DNA from: Oscillospiraceae bacterium
Lineage (GTDB): Bacteria > Bacillota > Clostridia > Oscillospirales > Ruminococcaceae
NCBI GenBank assembly: GCA_022508945.1
Contig: JAFLUE010000007.1
Span: 1-37,127, forward strand
Reading direction: 5' to 3'
Length of the DNA stretch: 37,127 bases
Shown here: in pieces, positions 18,687 to 26,739 of the stretch
Position numbering within the stretch: position 1 is the first letter of the stretch
Layout: each line of letters starts with the position of its first letter
Translations under genes and position numbers: made by a program
The notes under the pieces: model-generated
Database searches by the model: none
What the model saw: the letters and a program-made list of their open reading frames with translations, nothing else
Told to the model about the DNA's origin: nothing

Positions 18687-19477
18687 CAATGATCACCGCA
18701 GACATGCATACACATTCGTTTTTTTCGGGTGACAGCAATGAGCCGACGCGGGAAATGGTAATATCGGCAGTTGAAAAGGGCTTGAAGACCATTTGCCTTA
18801 CCGAACACAACGATATCGATTATCCGAACAACGAGTTTGATCTGAATGTTGAGGAGTATAGGGCTGAGCATTTGCGGCTCAAGGAAGAATTCTCGGATAA
18901 GATCGAGCTGCTTTTCGGAGTGGAGCTTGGAATAATGGGATATCTTTCGGACAGGCTGAAGGAATTTGTAAAAGACCAAGGCTTTGATTTTATTATCGGC
19001 TCATCGCATCTTGTAAACGGAAAAGACCCGTATTATCCCGAGTATTTTGAAGGGCTTGGCACAAAAAACGGTATTCTCGGGTATTTTGAAAGCATTTTTG
19101 AAAATATAAACTCATATTCGGATTTCGATGTTTACGGGCATTTGGATTATGTCGTAAGATACTCGGCGGAGAGATCGTATGACCCGATCGACTATCGTGA
19201 GATCATAGACGAGATCCTCAAAAAGCTGGTTTTAATGGGCAAGGGGATCGAAATAAACACCGAGGGTCTTAAGACCCTCGGCTATGTACACCCGCACAGG
19301 TTTATCCTCGAGCGATATCGCGAGCTTGGCGGGGAAATAATAACCGTAGGTTCGGACGCTCACGAAAGAACAAGGGTCGCCGCGGATCTCGACAAGGCCG
19401 AGTGTGCTCTTAAAAACGCGGGATTTGAGTATTATACGGTTTTCAGAGCGAGAAAGGCAGAGTTTATAAAGCTGTAA
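18683..19477 (+). CDS. PHP-domain phosphoesterase (histidinol-phosphatase HisJ-like)
   Basis: MITADMHTHSFFSGDS, CLTEHNDIDYP, YGHLDYVVRY, GSDAHERTRV; overlaps the preceding stop by 4 nt (ATGA). Confidence 0.85.
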   Translation: MTMITADMHTHSFFSGDSNEPTREMVISAVEKGLKTICLTEHNDIDYPNNEFDLNVEEYRAEHLRLKEEFSDKIELLFGVELGIMGYLSDRLKEFVKDQGFDFIIGSSHLVNGKDPYYPEYFEGLGTKNGILGYFESIFENINSYSDFDVYGHLDYVVRYSAERSYDPIDYREIIDEILKKLVLMGKGIEINTEGLKTLGYVHPHRFILERYRELGGEIITVGSDAHERTRVAADLDKAECALKNAGFEYYTVFRARKAEFIKL

Positions 19478-19635
19478 TAGGAAAAGCTGTATGCGGACGC
19501 ACAAAAGGTCTTTGCGTTTAGAATTAAGAGGTTAGAATCGGAGTCTGAAAGTTTTCACTCAAAAAATTTTCTGCAGCTTTAATTGCGGAACTTCCGCAGC
19601 TAATAAATATTTTATTCTCAGGAGGTATTGTTATT

Positions 19636-20208
19636 ATGAAGAAAGATCTCGGAGCGGTCCCCGCGGTCTATCCTATGCCGGTGCTTATGGTCGCGGCATA
19701 CGGCGAGGACGAAAAGGTGAATGTTATGAACGCGGCTTGGGGCATGATATGCGGTATGGACAAGATCGCGCTGTTTATTGACGAGGAGCATAAAACAACG
19801 CAGAATCTGCTGAAAAAGAAAGCCTTTACCGTAAGCCTTGCGGACAAAGCGCATATGGACGCCGCGGACTTCTTCGGCATCGCAAGCGGAAACACGATGC
19901 CCGATAAATTTGAAAGAACGGGATATAAAGCCGTAAAGAGCGGTTTTGTTGACGCGCCGATAGTTGAGGAATTTCCTGTCGTTATGGAGTGCGAGCTTGC
20001 GGAGGTCGTAAAAACCGAGAATATGTACTGTATTGTCGGAAAAATAGTAAACACCGCCGCGGAAGAAGCCGTGCTTTCCGAAAACGGAAAGGTCGATCCG
20101 CAAAAGCTGAACGCGCTTATTTTCGACCAGTTCCAGAGCGGTTATTACGTTTCGGGTGAGCAGGTCGGCAAAGCATGGAATGCGGGCAAGGCGCTTATGA
20201 ACAAGTGA
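19636..20208 (+). CDS. Flavin reductase family (flavoredoxin-like) protein
   Basis: PVYPMPVLMVAAYGEDEKVNVMNAAWGMICGMDK...FTVSLADKAHMDAADFFGIASG; RBS GGAGGT upstream. Confidence 0.82.
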   Translation: MKKDLGAVPAVYPMPVLMVAAYGEDEKVNVMNAAWGMICGMDKIALFIDEEHKTTQNLLKKKAFTVSLADKAHMDAADFFGIASGNTMPDKFERTGYKAVKSGFVDAPIVEEFPVVMECELAEVVKTENMYCIVGKIVNTAAEEAVLSENGKVDPQKLNALIFDQFQSGYYVSGEQVGKAWNAGKALMNK

Positions 20209-20243
20209 TCTGAATCATAAAAGAACGACGCCGGGAGTAATAT

Positions 20244-20771
20244 ATGGGATTTTTGGACAACATTTTCGGAAAAAGCGCAGGTTCAAATGACACCCCAAAA
20301 CAGGAAAAATCTGCTATCGTGCTTTCGGGAAGTACGCATATTATCGGCGACGAGTATATCGGTCTGGAGTATGAGGTCGACTGCTCGTTTAAAGCGGCAA
20401 AATCACATTCTGAGATCGAGCTTTTATGTACCTACGCTCCAAACGATGAATACGGACATGAGGGCGATATTCCGTATATCGCGGTTCAGGACGACGACAC
20501 TGTTTTTTGCGCGATAGACGAATACAAGGAAAGCGGAAGCTTTGAGGGTGCAAAAGAGCTTTGTCCGCTGTCGGGAAAATTTCTGTTCAAAGCAAAATGC
20601 GGGTATTACAAATATATGATGTATTTCTACGCGTTTGAGCGGGAGAGCGATCTATTTAGTCAGGCGGGTCTTTGCCTTGTTTATCCCGCCGACTATCTCG
20701 GAACTCAGGACGAAGCAAGGCTTATGAGGGTGCTTGATGACGCGGCGGAGAGCTTTCGCATAATAAAGTAA
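20244..20771 (+). CDS. Conserved-looking hypothetical protein, 175 aa
   Basis: Intact ORF in codon style of its neighbours, good spacing from the previous gene; no recognised domain. Confidence 0.65.
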   Translation: MGFLDNIFGKSAGSNDTPKQEKSAIVLSGSTHIIGDEYIGLEYEVDCSFKAAKSHSEIELLCTYAPNDEYGHEGDIPYIAVQDDDTVFCAIDEYKESGSFEGAKELCPLSGKFLFKAKCGYYKYMMYFYAFERESDLFSQAGLCLVYPADYLGTQDEARLMRVLDDAAESFRIIK

Positions 20772-20933
20772 CTTTGAGGGCATTGCTTTTGTGTTCTCAG
20801 CCGAACAATTGCTGAGGGGTTGTTGGATTGGCTTTAGGAGCTGCTGCGGCAACGCCATGCGCGCTTCGGAAACAAAAAGTTTTCCTCTCAAAACACGACC
20901 CGCGCAGATAGGCGCGGCACGAAAAAGTTTTTG

Positions 20934-20985
20934 GAGTAATTTTAAAGGGGACCCTTTTAAAAAAGGGTCCCCTTTAAAATTACTC
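20934..20985. terminator. Bidirectional terminator-like perfect palindrome (25-bp arms, 2-nt loop)
   Basis: GAGTAATTTTAAAGGGGACCCTTTT-AA-AAAAGGGTCCCCTTTAAAATTACTC; right arm contains the stop of the MetRS-like gene. Confidence 0.75.
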
Positions 20986-23001
20986 ATCCGTGCCGTCGCC
21001 GAACTGGCTTGGGTGGCGGGTGAAGAAATCGACGCGCGGCTCGAGGAATTTGAGCTTATGCGGCTTTCCGTCCGTAAAGTCCGACATCGTGTCGAATATC
21101 CTGTCCCAACTCCAGAAGCTCTCATCGAGCTGTAAATATTCGAGCAGCATTTCCGTTCCTTTTGGAGCCATAGGGTGAAGCAACACCGCCGCAGTCCTTA
21201 TCATATGGAACACATTGACAAGCGTTTTTTCGCGGAGCGCGTTGTCATCATTCTTGTCCGCGTCGCCAAGCGCCTTAGCCATATATTTGCTTGCTTTTCT
21301 GATATAGCTGTCGAGAACGTACGTCGCCTGATGGAACTCAAAACGGTACATAAAGCGCTCGTAATCGAGGACCGCTTTCTCCGCGTCAGCCATGACCTGA
21401 GGGTTGACCTCTCCCACGGGCATCTCTCCGCCGAAATACTTTTGCGTTGTATAGAAGCAGGTGCGTATCACGCGGTTATAAACATTCGAGAGCAGAAATC
21501 CGTCCTTAACTACGGGGTCTGCGTCCTCGGGCTTTGCGCTCGGATTATATGGCTTGGGCATAAAGCTTACGCTGCGCTGTCCCAGACCTAAGCCGAGGAA
21601 GTGCATACGAAGCTGTTCGGCGGTGTAGAAATCCAGAAGATCCGCCGCCATAGGCGGCTTTACCGCGCCCGAGCTTGAAGCCTTTTTGTCGAGGAATAAA
21701 ATGTGATTGTTCGCGCACAAAATAGGAAGCTGCATTTCGCCGTCGGGCGGATCGGCGGAGTTTTCGCCCTTTTGAAGCGCCATAAACATTCCCATTTCCG
21801 CTACGCCGTAAAAATAAATATTGTCCGCGCCGATGAACTGATAGACCTGCGCGTCCTTGCTGCACCAGAAGTCGCGCCATTCTTCCATATCGCGCCCCTG
21901 CTTTTCAAGCGCGGCTTGTGTAAACGAGATCGGCGCCCAAAGGCTCTCCGGCCAAACCCATACCGTAAGCGGGTCTTCTCCCTCAAGCACGGGCGCGGGT
22001 ACTCCCCACTCGATATTTCCCGTGAGTCTGAACGGAACGAGCGTCTTTCCCGTACGATAGCGGATGCCGTTCTGAGACAATACCCCGCAGGCGTCGTTCA
22101 TCTCGTTTAGTGTGTTGAATTTGATCGTAAACGAGGGCTTTTTCGGTTCTTCCATAAACTCATGAGAAGGCATCTGACCCTTGATTCTCTCGTAGTCTTC
22201 CATAAGCTCGTTTTTGATGTGGATTACGGGATCCGCGAGAAATTCGGAGATCGTGCTTGAAACAAGCTTTCTGACATTCTTCTGCTTTGATATCTGCTCG
22301 GAATATTCCTTTAACAGCGCGTTATATGACGGCAAGTCGAAATACCAGTTTTCCACGTCCTTCATTACCGGCGTTTCGCCGGTAAGCGTGCTTTTCGGGT
22401 CAATAAGGCTTTCGGGCATATACTGGTGTCCGAGGTCGCATTCGTCCGCATAGCCCTTTTCACTCTGACAGCCGTCCACAGGGCATTTTCCTATGACCTG
22501 CCTGCCGTTGAGAAAACAGCCTGCCTTTTCGTCAAAAAACTGCTTTGTGCTGATTTTTTTCAGATGACCGTTTTCATACAAACGGCGAATGAATTTGTCC
22601 GTATAATCATTGTGGATCTCGGCGGTTCTCCCAAGCCCCGACGCTCCGAAGACATTCAGGCTTATCATATAGTCGTCGAGCGTCTGCTTCTGCGCCTTGT
22701 GGTTTTCCTCGACAAAGTCCCGTATCGTGCCTTTAAATCCCGTTTCCTCGCATAATTTTCTGTAGCTTTCGGCGATAGGCGAACCGTAGCAGTCCGTTCC
22801 CGAAATGAAGATCACGTTCTCCCCGCCTATTCTGTCGCGCAGAAAACGCGCGTAAACGTCCGCAAACACAAACACCCCGCCTATATGCCCAAAATGAAGC
22901 TTTTTGTTTCCGTAAGGCATTCCGCCCGTGATGATGGCGCGCTTGGGAAATTCGGGGCGGGGGATACTTTTTCTGTCAAATGCTTTCTTTTCTTCGCTCA
23001 T
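20980..23001 (-). CDS. Methionyl-tRNA synthetase-like class I synthetase (divergent)
   Basis: HFGHIGG (HIGH), Zn-knuckle-like CPVDGC..CDLGHQ, GTDCYGSPIAES, WGVPAPVLEGEDPLTVWVWPESLWAPISF; the KMSKS position reads KASSS. Confidence 0.82.
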   Translation of the reverse strand: MSEEKKAFDRKSIPRPEFPKRAIITGGMPYGNKKLHFGHIGGVFVFADVYARFLRDRIGGENVIFISGTDCYGSPIAESYRKLCEETGFKGTIRDFVEENHKAQKQTLDDYMISLNVFGASGLGRTAEIHNDYTDKFIRRLYENGHLKKISTKQFFDEKAGCFLNGRQVIGKCPVDGCQSEKGYADECDLGHQYMPESLIDPKSTLTGETPVMKDVENWYFDLPSYNALLKEYSEQISKQKNVRKLVSSTISEFLADPVIHIKNELMEDYERIKGQMPSHEFMEEPKKPSFTIKFNTLNEMNDACGVLSQNGIRYRTGKTLVPFRLTGNIEWGVPAPVLEGEDPLTVWVWPESLWAPISFTQAALEKQGRDMEEWRDFWCSKDAQVYQFIGADNIYFYGVAEMGMFMALQKGENSADPPDGEMQLPILCANNHILFLDKKASSSGAVKPPMAADLLDFYTAEQLRMHFLGLGLGQRSVSFMPKPYNPSAKPEDADPVVKDGFLLSNVYNRVIRTCFYTTQKYFGGEMPVGEVNPQVMADAEKAVLDYERFMYRFEFHQATYVLDSYIRKASKYMAKALGDADKNDDNALREKTLVNVFHMIRTAAVLLHPMAPKGTEMLLEYLQLDESFWSWDRIFDTMSDFTDGKPHKLKFLEPRVDFFTRHPSQFGDGTDE

Positions 23002-23091
23002 AAATTATGTTGTCCTTCCAAGTAAAGTAATGAAATTCACCCTATTATTTTACCACATACAAGCAAAAAAATCAACCCTTTTAATCAAGAG

Positions 23092-23124
23092 TTTTAGGGA
23101 GAACCGAAAAGGCTCTCCCTAAAA
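23092..23124 (-). terminator. Rho-independent terminator of amt
   Basis: TTTTAGGGAGA / TCTCCCTAAAA perfect 11-bp stem downstream of the amt stop. Confidence 0.65.
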
Positions 23125-23207
23125 TCTCTGTTATTTCTTTATTTCGTCCCGACTGTTGCCGAGGGAAACTTCATTGTTCTGCACAAATTATAATTTGATC
23201 TGTCTGC

Positions 23208-24977
23208 TTATTCATTGTCCTGGAGAGCGTCATATCCGCTTTCGCCTGTTCTTACCTTGATTACGTCAGCGACATCGTATACAAAGATCTTTCCGTCGCC
23301 GATGCTGCCGGTGTACAGTACCTCTTTTGCCGTTTCAACGACTGTTTCAACAGGCACCTTGCAAACAACAATCTCCATTTTGATCTTCGGAAGCAGGTGC
23401 GTTTCGAGCGGAACTCCGCGGTACATTTCCGTAGAGCCTTTCTGCATTCCGCAGCCAAGGACGTTTGTTACTGTCATGCCCGTAATTCCGATCTTGCTCA
23501 TTGCGTTCTTCAAAGCCTCAAAGCGCTCCTGCTTTGTGATTATAACGACCTTTGTCATGCTTACGCCGTCAGAGGGAACATACTTTTTGTGTACAACGGG
23601 AACGGACTGCTCGGAAACATCCTTTTCAACCTTTTCGAGCGTGTCGATCTCTTTCTCCTTGCCCGAAGACGAAACCTCGACCTGCATAGAGGGAACAAAG
23701 TCCGCATAAGCAGCAGGCAGACCGTGTTCCGTTGCGTCAAGTCCTACGACCTCTTCATGGCGTGAAACGCGAAGCCCGATCGTTTTCTTGAGAAGAAGGA
23801 ATGTAAGTGAGATCATAACTCCCGTCCACGCGAGGACAGAAACCATGCCGAGAGCCTGAATGCCGAGCTGTTTAAATCCGCCGCCGTAGAACAAGCCTGT
23901 AATTTCGTTCTGACCGTTGCCTGTAGCAAACAGACCTACCGCGATCGTTCCCCACATACCGTTGAAGAAATGGACCGCGACCGCACCCACCGGGTCGTCG
24001 ATCTTGAGCTTGTAATCGAGAAGCCAAACGCCGAAGCATACCAAAAATCCCGAAACAATGCCTATTATAAGCGAACCTACAGCGTCCGTGTCCGCGCAGG
24101 GCGCCGTTATAGCTACCAGCCCCGCCAGCGACGCGTTAAGACACATCGAAACATCGGGCTTTCCGTGCTTTAGCCAGGTAAATATCATCGTCGTACAAGT
24201 AGCCACCGAGGGTGCGATCGTTGTGGTAAGGAAGATGTTCGCAAGGTATTCTACATTGGACGCCGCCGCACCGTTGAAGCCGTACCAGCCGAACCAGAGA
24301 ATGAATACGCCGAGAGCGCCGAGCGTCATAGAGTGACCGAGAATAGCGCGGGGCTTTCCGTCCTTGTCGAATTTTCCGATACGGGGACCTACCATTGCCG
24401 CGCCTATGATTGCCGACAATCCGCCGACCATGTGAATTGCCGTAGAACCCGCAAAGTCAACAAATCCCATCTGCGCCAGCCAGCCTCCGCCCCATATCCA
24501 GTGTGCCTCGATAGGGTAGATGACCGCGCTTATGATACCGGAGTATATGCAGTATGTCGAAAACTTTGTGCGCTCCGCCATTGCTCCCGAAACTATCGTT
24601 GCTGTTGTTGCACAGAAAACGAGGTTGAACACAAATTCCGCACAGCGGTCAAAGTTGCTGAAATTACCTAAAATATCGAGCGTCGGAACGCCCACAAGTC
24701 CGAAAAGCGCGTCCTCCCCGAGCATAAGACCAAAGCCCAAGAAGATGAAAACCACGGTCCCTATGCAGAAGTCCATCAGGTTTTTCATTATGATGTTTCC
24801 CGCGTTTTTGGCTCTTGTCATACCCGTTTCAACCATCGCAAAGCCGCACTGCATAAAGAACACGAGCGCTGCTCCTATAAGAAACCATATACCGTTTCCG
24901 TCGCCGACGTTAAACATTTCGGCGTCTACAATTTCCTGAACGCTTGCCTCAGAAAGCGCCGCAAGATGCTGTAACAT
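23208..24977 (-). CDS. amt: Ammonium transporter with C-terminal fused P-II (GlnK/GlnB-like) domain
   Basis: Amt TM core (GFAMVETGMTRAKNAGNI, DFAGSTAIHMVGGLSAI) followed by a P-II domain (TKVVIITKQERFEALKNAM..TVTNVLGCGMQKGSTEMYRG..LLPKIKMEIVV..GDGKIFVYDVADVIKVRTGE). Confidence 0.93.
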   Translation of the reverse strand: MLQHLAALSEASVQEIVDAEMFNVGDGNGIWFLIGAALVFFMQCGFAMVETGMTRAKNAGNIIMKNLMDFCIGTVVFIFLGFGLMLGEDALFGLVGVPTLDILGNFSNFDRCAEFVFNLVFCATTATIVSGAMAERTKFSTYCIYSGIISAVIYPIEAHWIWGGGWLAQMGFVDFAGSTAIHMVGGLSAIIGAAMVGPRIGKFDKDGKPRAILGHSMTLGALGVFILWFGWYGFNGAAASNVEYLANIFLTTTIAPSVATCTTMIFTWLKHGKPDVSMCLNASLAGLVAITAPCADTDAVGSLIIGIVSGFLVCFGVWLLDYKLKIDDPVGAVAVHFFNGMWGTIAVGLFATGNGQNEITGLFYGGGFKQLGIQALGMVSVLAWTGVMISLTFLLLKKTIGLRVSRHEEVVGLDATEHGLPAAYADFVPSMQVEVSSSGKEKEIDTLEKVEKDVSEQSVPVVHKKYVPSDGVSMTKVVIITKQERFEALKNAMSKIGITGMTVTNVLGCGMQKGSTEMYRGVPLETHLLPKIKMEIVVCKVPVETVVETAKEVLYTGSIGDGKIFVYDVADVIKVRTGESGYDALQDNE

Positions 24978-25057
24978 AATTACTGCTCCTTTGTAAAGTG
25001 GTTTAAGTCAATACCGTACAAAGCCGTCAGGCGGTCTTTATGCGGTGTTGCCTTAAT

Positions 25058-25123
25058 AAAAAAGAGAGCTATGAGAGGAAAACAGCGCGCTGGAATTTTC
25101 CTCTCATAGCTCCCTTGCTATGA
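25058..25123 (-). promoter_or_regulatory. Leader with intrinsic terminator and overlapping alternative hairpin (candidate attenuator) of amt
   Basis: Minus strand GAGCTATGAGAGGAAAA..TTTTCCTCTCATAGCTC (perfect 17 bp, 25096-25112 with 25066-25082) then U6; alternative TCATAGC-AAGGGA-GCTATGA overlaps its 5' arm. Confidence 0.65.
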
Positions 25124-25127
25124 CCTC

Positions 25128-25156
25128 ATTATACTCGCAAAAAATAATTTTGTCAA
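25128..25156 (-). promoter_or_regulatory. Consensus SigA promoter of amt
   Basis: Minus strand TTGACA (25156-25151), 17 nt, TATAAT (25133-25128). Confidence 0.8.
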
Positions 25157-25160
25157 TAGA

Positions 25161-25194
25161 AAATTGCAAGTTTTTTAGCTTGAACTTGCAATTT
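25161..25194. repeat. Perfect 12-bp inverted repeat just upstream of the amt -35
   Basis: AAATTGCAAGTT (25161-25172) / AACTTGCAATTT (25183-25194). Confidence 0.65.
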
Positions 25195-25402
25195 GTATCA
25201 TTCTACAAAAATAAACCACTTTTCTTTCCGTTCTGTTGCAGTTTTTACAAAAAGCGGAAGATGATGCGAAAAAACGCGTTGGATCACAAGGAAGGATAAG
25301 CGTTCAAGCATTATTTACCGACTTTTCGTTTAATTGGAAATCATATTTTTAGAGAAATTTGCAGAAAATATTGACGTAAACTTTCAAAAAGGAGTTGATT
25401 TT

Positions 25403-25567
25403 ATGTCGCGTCAATCATCGGGCATCATCAAGGGCGCTGCCGCGGGACTTGCCGTTGGAGGAGCAACCTTTGCCGCCGTAAAATATTTTTCGGATAACCG
25501 CCGAATTCGCCGCAAAACCGCGGCAAAAGCCGCGAAGCTTATCGGAACCTTTATGGATATGATGTAA
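25403..25567 (+). CDS. Small glycine/alanine-rich basic protein (YtxH-like size and style)
   Basis: AAGGAG RBS before ATG 25403; MSRQSSGIIKGAAAGLAVGGATFAAVKYFSDNRRIRRKTAAKAAKLIGTFMDMM. Confidence 0.65.
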   Translation: MSRQSSGIIKGAAAGLAVGGATFAAVKYFSDNRRIRRKTAAKAAKLIGTFMDMM

Positions 25568-25601
25568 AATAATTTGGGGAGAAGCTTTCTGAATAAAGGC
25601 A

Positions 25602-25629
25602 GCATTATGCGCCGAAGGGCGCATAATGC
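25602..25629 (+). terminator. Terminator-like hairpin
   Basis: GCATTATGCGCC-GAAG-GGCGCATAATGC perfect 12-bp stem; weak T-tract. Confidence 0.5.
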
Positions 25630-25667
25630 GCCCCAAACCACTTTTCAAAGACTTTTAATAATTTGCC

Positions 25668-26285
25668 TCACGCGAAATCGTAATACTCTTTTCCGACAGC
25701 GGCTACGGTTACATTTCCGCTGCATGCGTCAACGAGCTTTGCTTCAAGGTCGTTTGCGAATTGCTCGCGTACATATACCGTGATCTTTACGTTGTCTTCA
25801 AACTTTTCGTCGGCAGTTTTCGCACCGAATTCCTCAAATATTTTTGGGAGTTTTCCGTACAGTGAGTATTCTACGGAAACTTCGGTTTTAACAGCGAGCG
25901 CCATTTCCTTTATCTTCGCCGCTAAGACCGCGTCTGCCGCGGCTTTTGTGTACGCTCTCACAAGCCCGCCCGCGCCGAGAAGAACCCCTCCGAAATACCG
26001 TGTCACAACACAGCATACCCCGCTTAAGCCCTCTTTTTGCAAAACCTCGTAGATCGGGACTCCCGCCGTTCCTTGAGGCTCACCGTCATCGGAGTGGCGC
26101 GCACCGCCGTCCCTCAGAATGTACGCATAGCAGTTATGACGAGCCTTTCTGTGCATAGCGCGTATTTCCTCAATAAACCCGACCGCTTCTTCTTCATTTT
26201 CAACGGGCGCGAGATAACCTATGAACTCCGATTTTTTCTCCTCAAACCGCGCCTCGACGCGGCCTTCAACGGTTTTATATTCCAT
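25668..26285 (-). CDS. YigZ/IMPACT family protein
   Basis: MEYKTVEGRVEARFEEKKSEFIGYLAPVENEEEAVGFIEEIRAMHRKARHNCYAYILRDGGARHSDDGEPQGTAGVPI. Confidence 0.9.
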   Translation of the reverse strand: MEYKTVEGRVEARFEEKKSEFIGYLAPVENEEEAVGFIEEIRAMHRKARHNCYAYILRDGGARHSDDGEPQGTAGVPIYEVLQKEGLSGVCCVVTRYFGGVLLGAGGLVRAYTKAAADAVLAAKIKEMALAVKTEVSVEYSLYGKLPKIFEEFGAKTADEKFEDNVKITVYVREQFANDLEAKLVDACSGNVTVAAVGKEYYDFA

Positions 26286-26415
26286 TCTTAACCTCAATAT
26301 CACGGGAAACAGCGTACAGCTTCGATTTCTAACCTCTGACTTCTAAAAGAACAAATTCACGCGCATCGTCCGACGCGCGTGAGCTTGTTTATAAAACAAA
26401 ACGATTTTAGCGATA

Positions 26416-26619
26416 TTACTTGCCGAGATTATAACGCTTATTAAATCTGTCAACGCGTCCGCCGCTGTCAACGAGCTTCTGCTTGCCCGTGAAGAAAGGG
26501 TGGCACTTTGAACAAATTTCAACTCTTATGTCCTTCTTTGTGGAACGTGTTTCGATTACGTTTCCGCAGGCGCACTTGATAGTTGTCGCTTCGTATGCGG
26601 GATGAATACCCTCTTTCAT
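26416..26619 (-). CDS. rpmE: 50S ribosomal protein L31 (zinc-type)
   Basis: [63 protein letters not shown]; start at the internal Met of the track ORF. Confidence 0.95.
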   Translation of the reverse strand: MKEGIHPAYEATTIKCACGNVIETRSTKKDIRVEICSKCHPFFTGKQKLVDSGGRVDRFNKRYNLGK

Positions 26620-26739
26620 TCTTCTCACCTCACAAAATTTGCTGTACATAAACTGCAAAAACAATTATAACATAATTCTCCCGAAAAATCAAGGGAATTT
26701 CCTAAAATATTCTTGTGTTATATTGTACAAATTATACTC

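Noticed and set aside
20652-21135. ORFs of 157 aa (-) and 114 aa (+) crossing the palindrome (FKGDPF..KGSPLKLL)
   Set aside because: They run across a perfect hairpin and into the MetRS-like gene; the peptide is an artefact of translating the palindrome.
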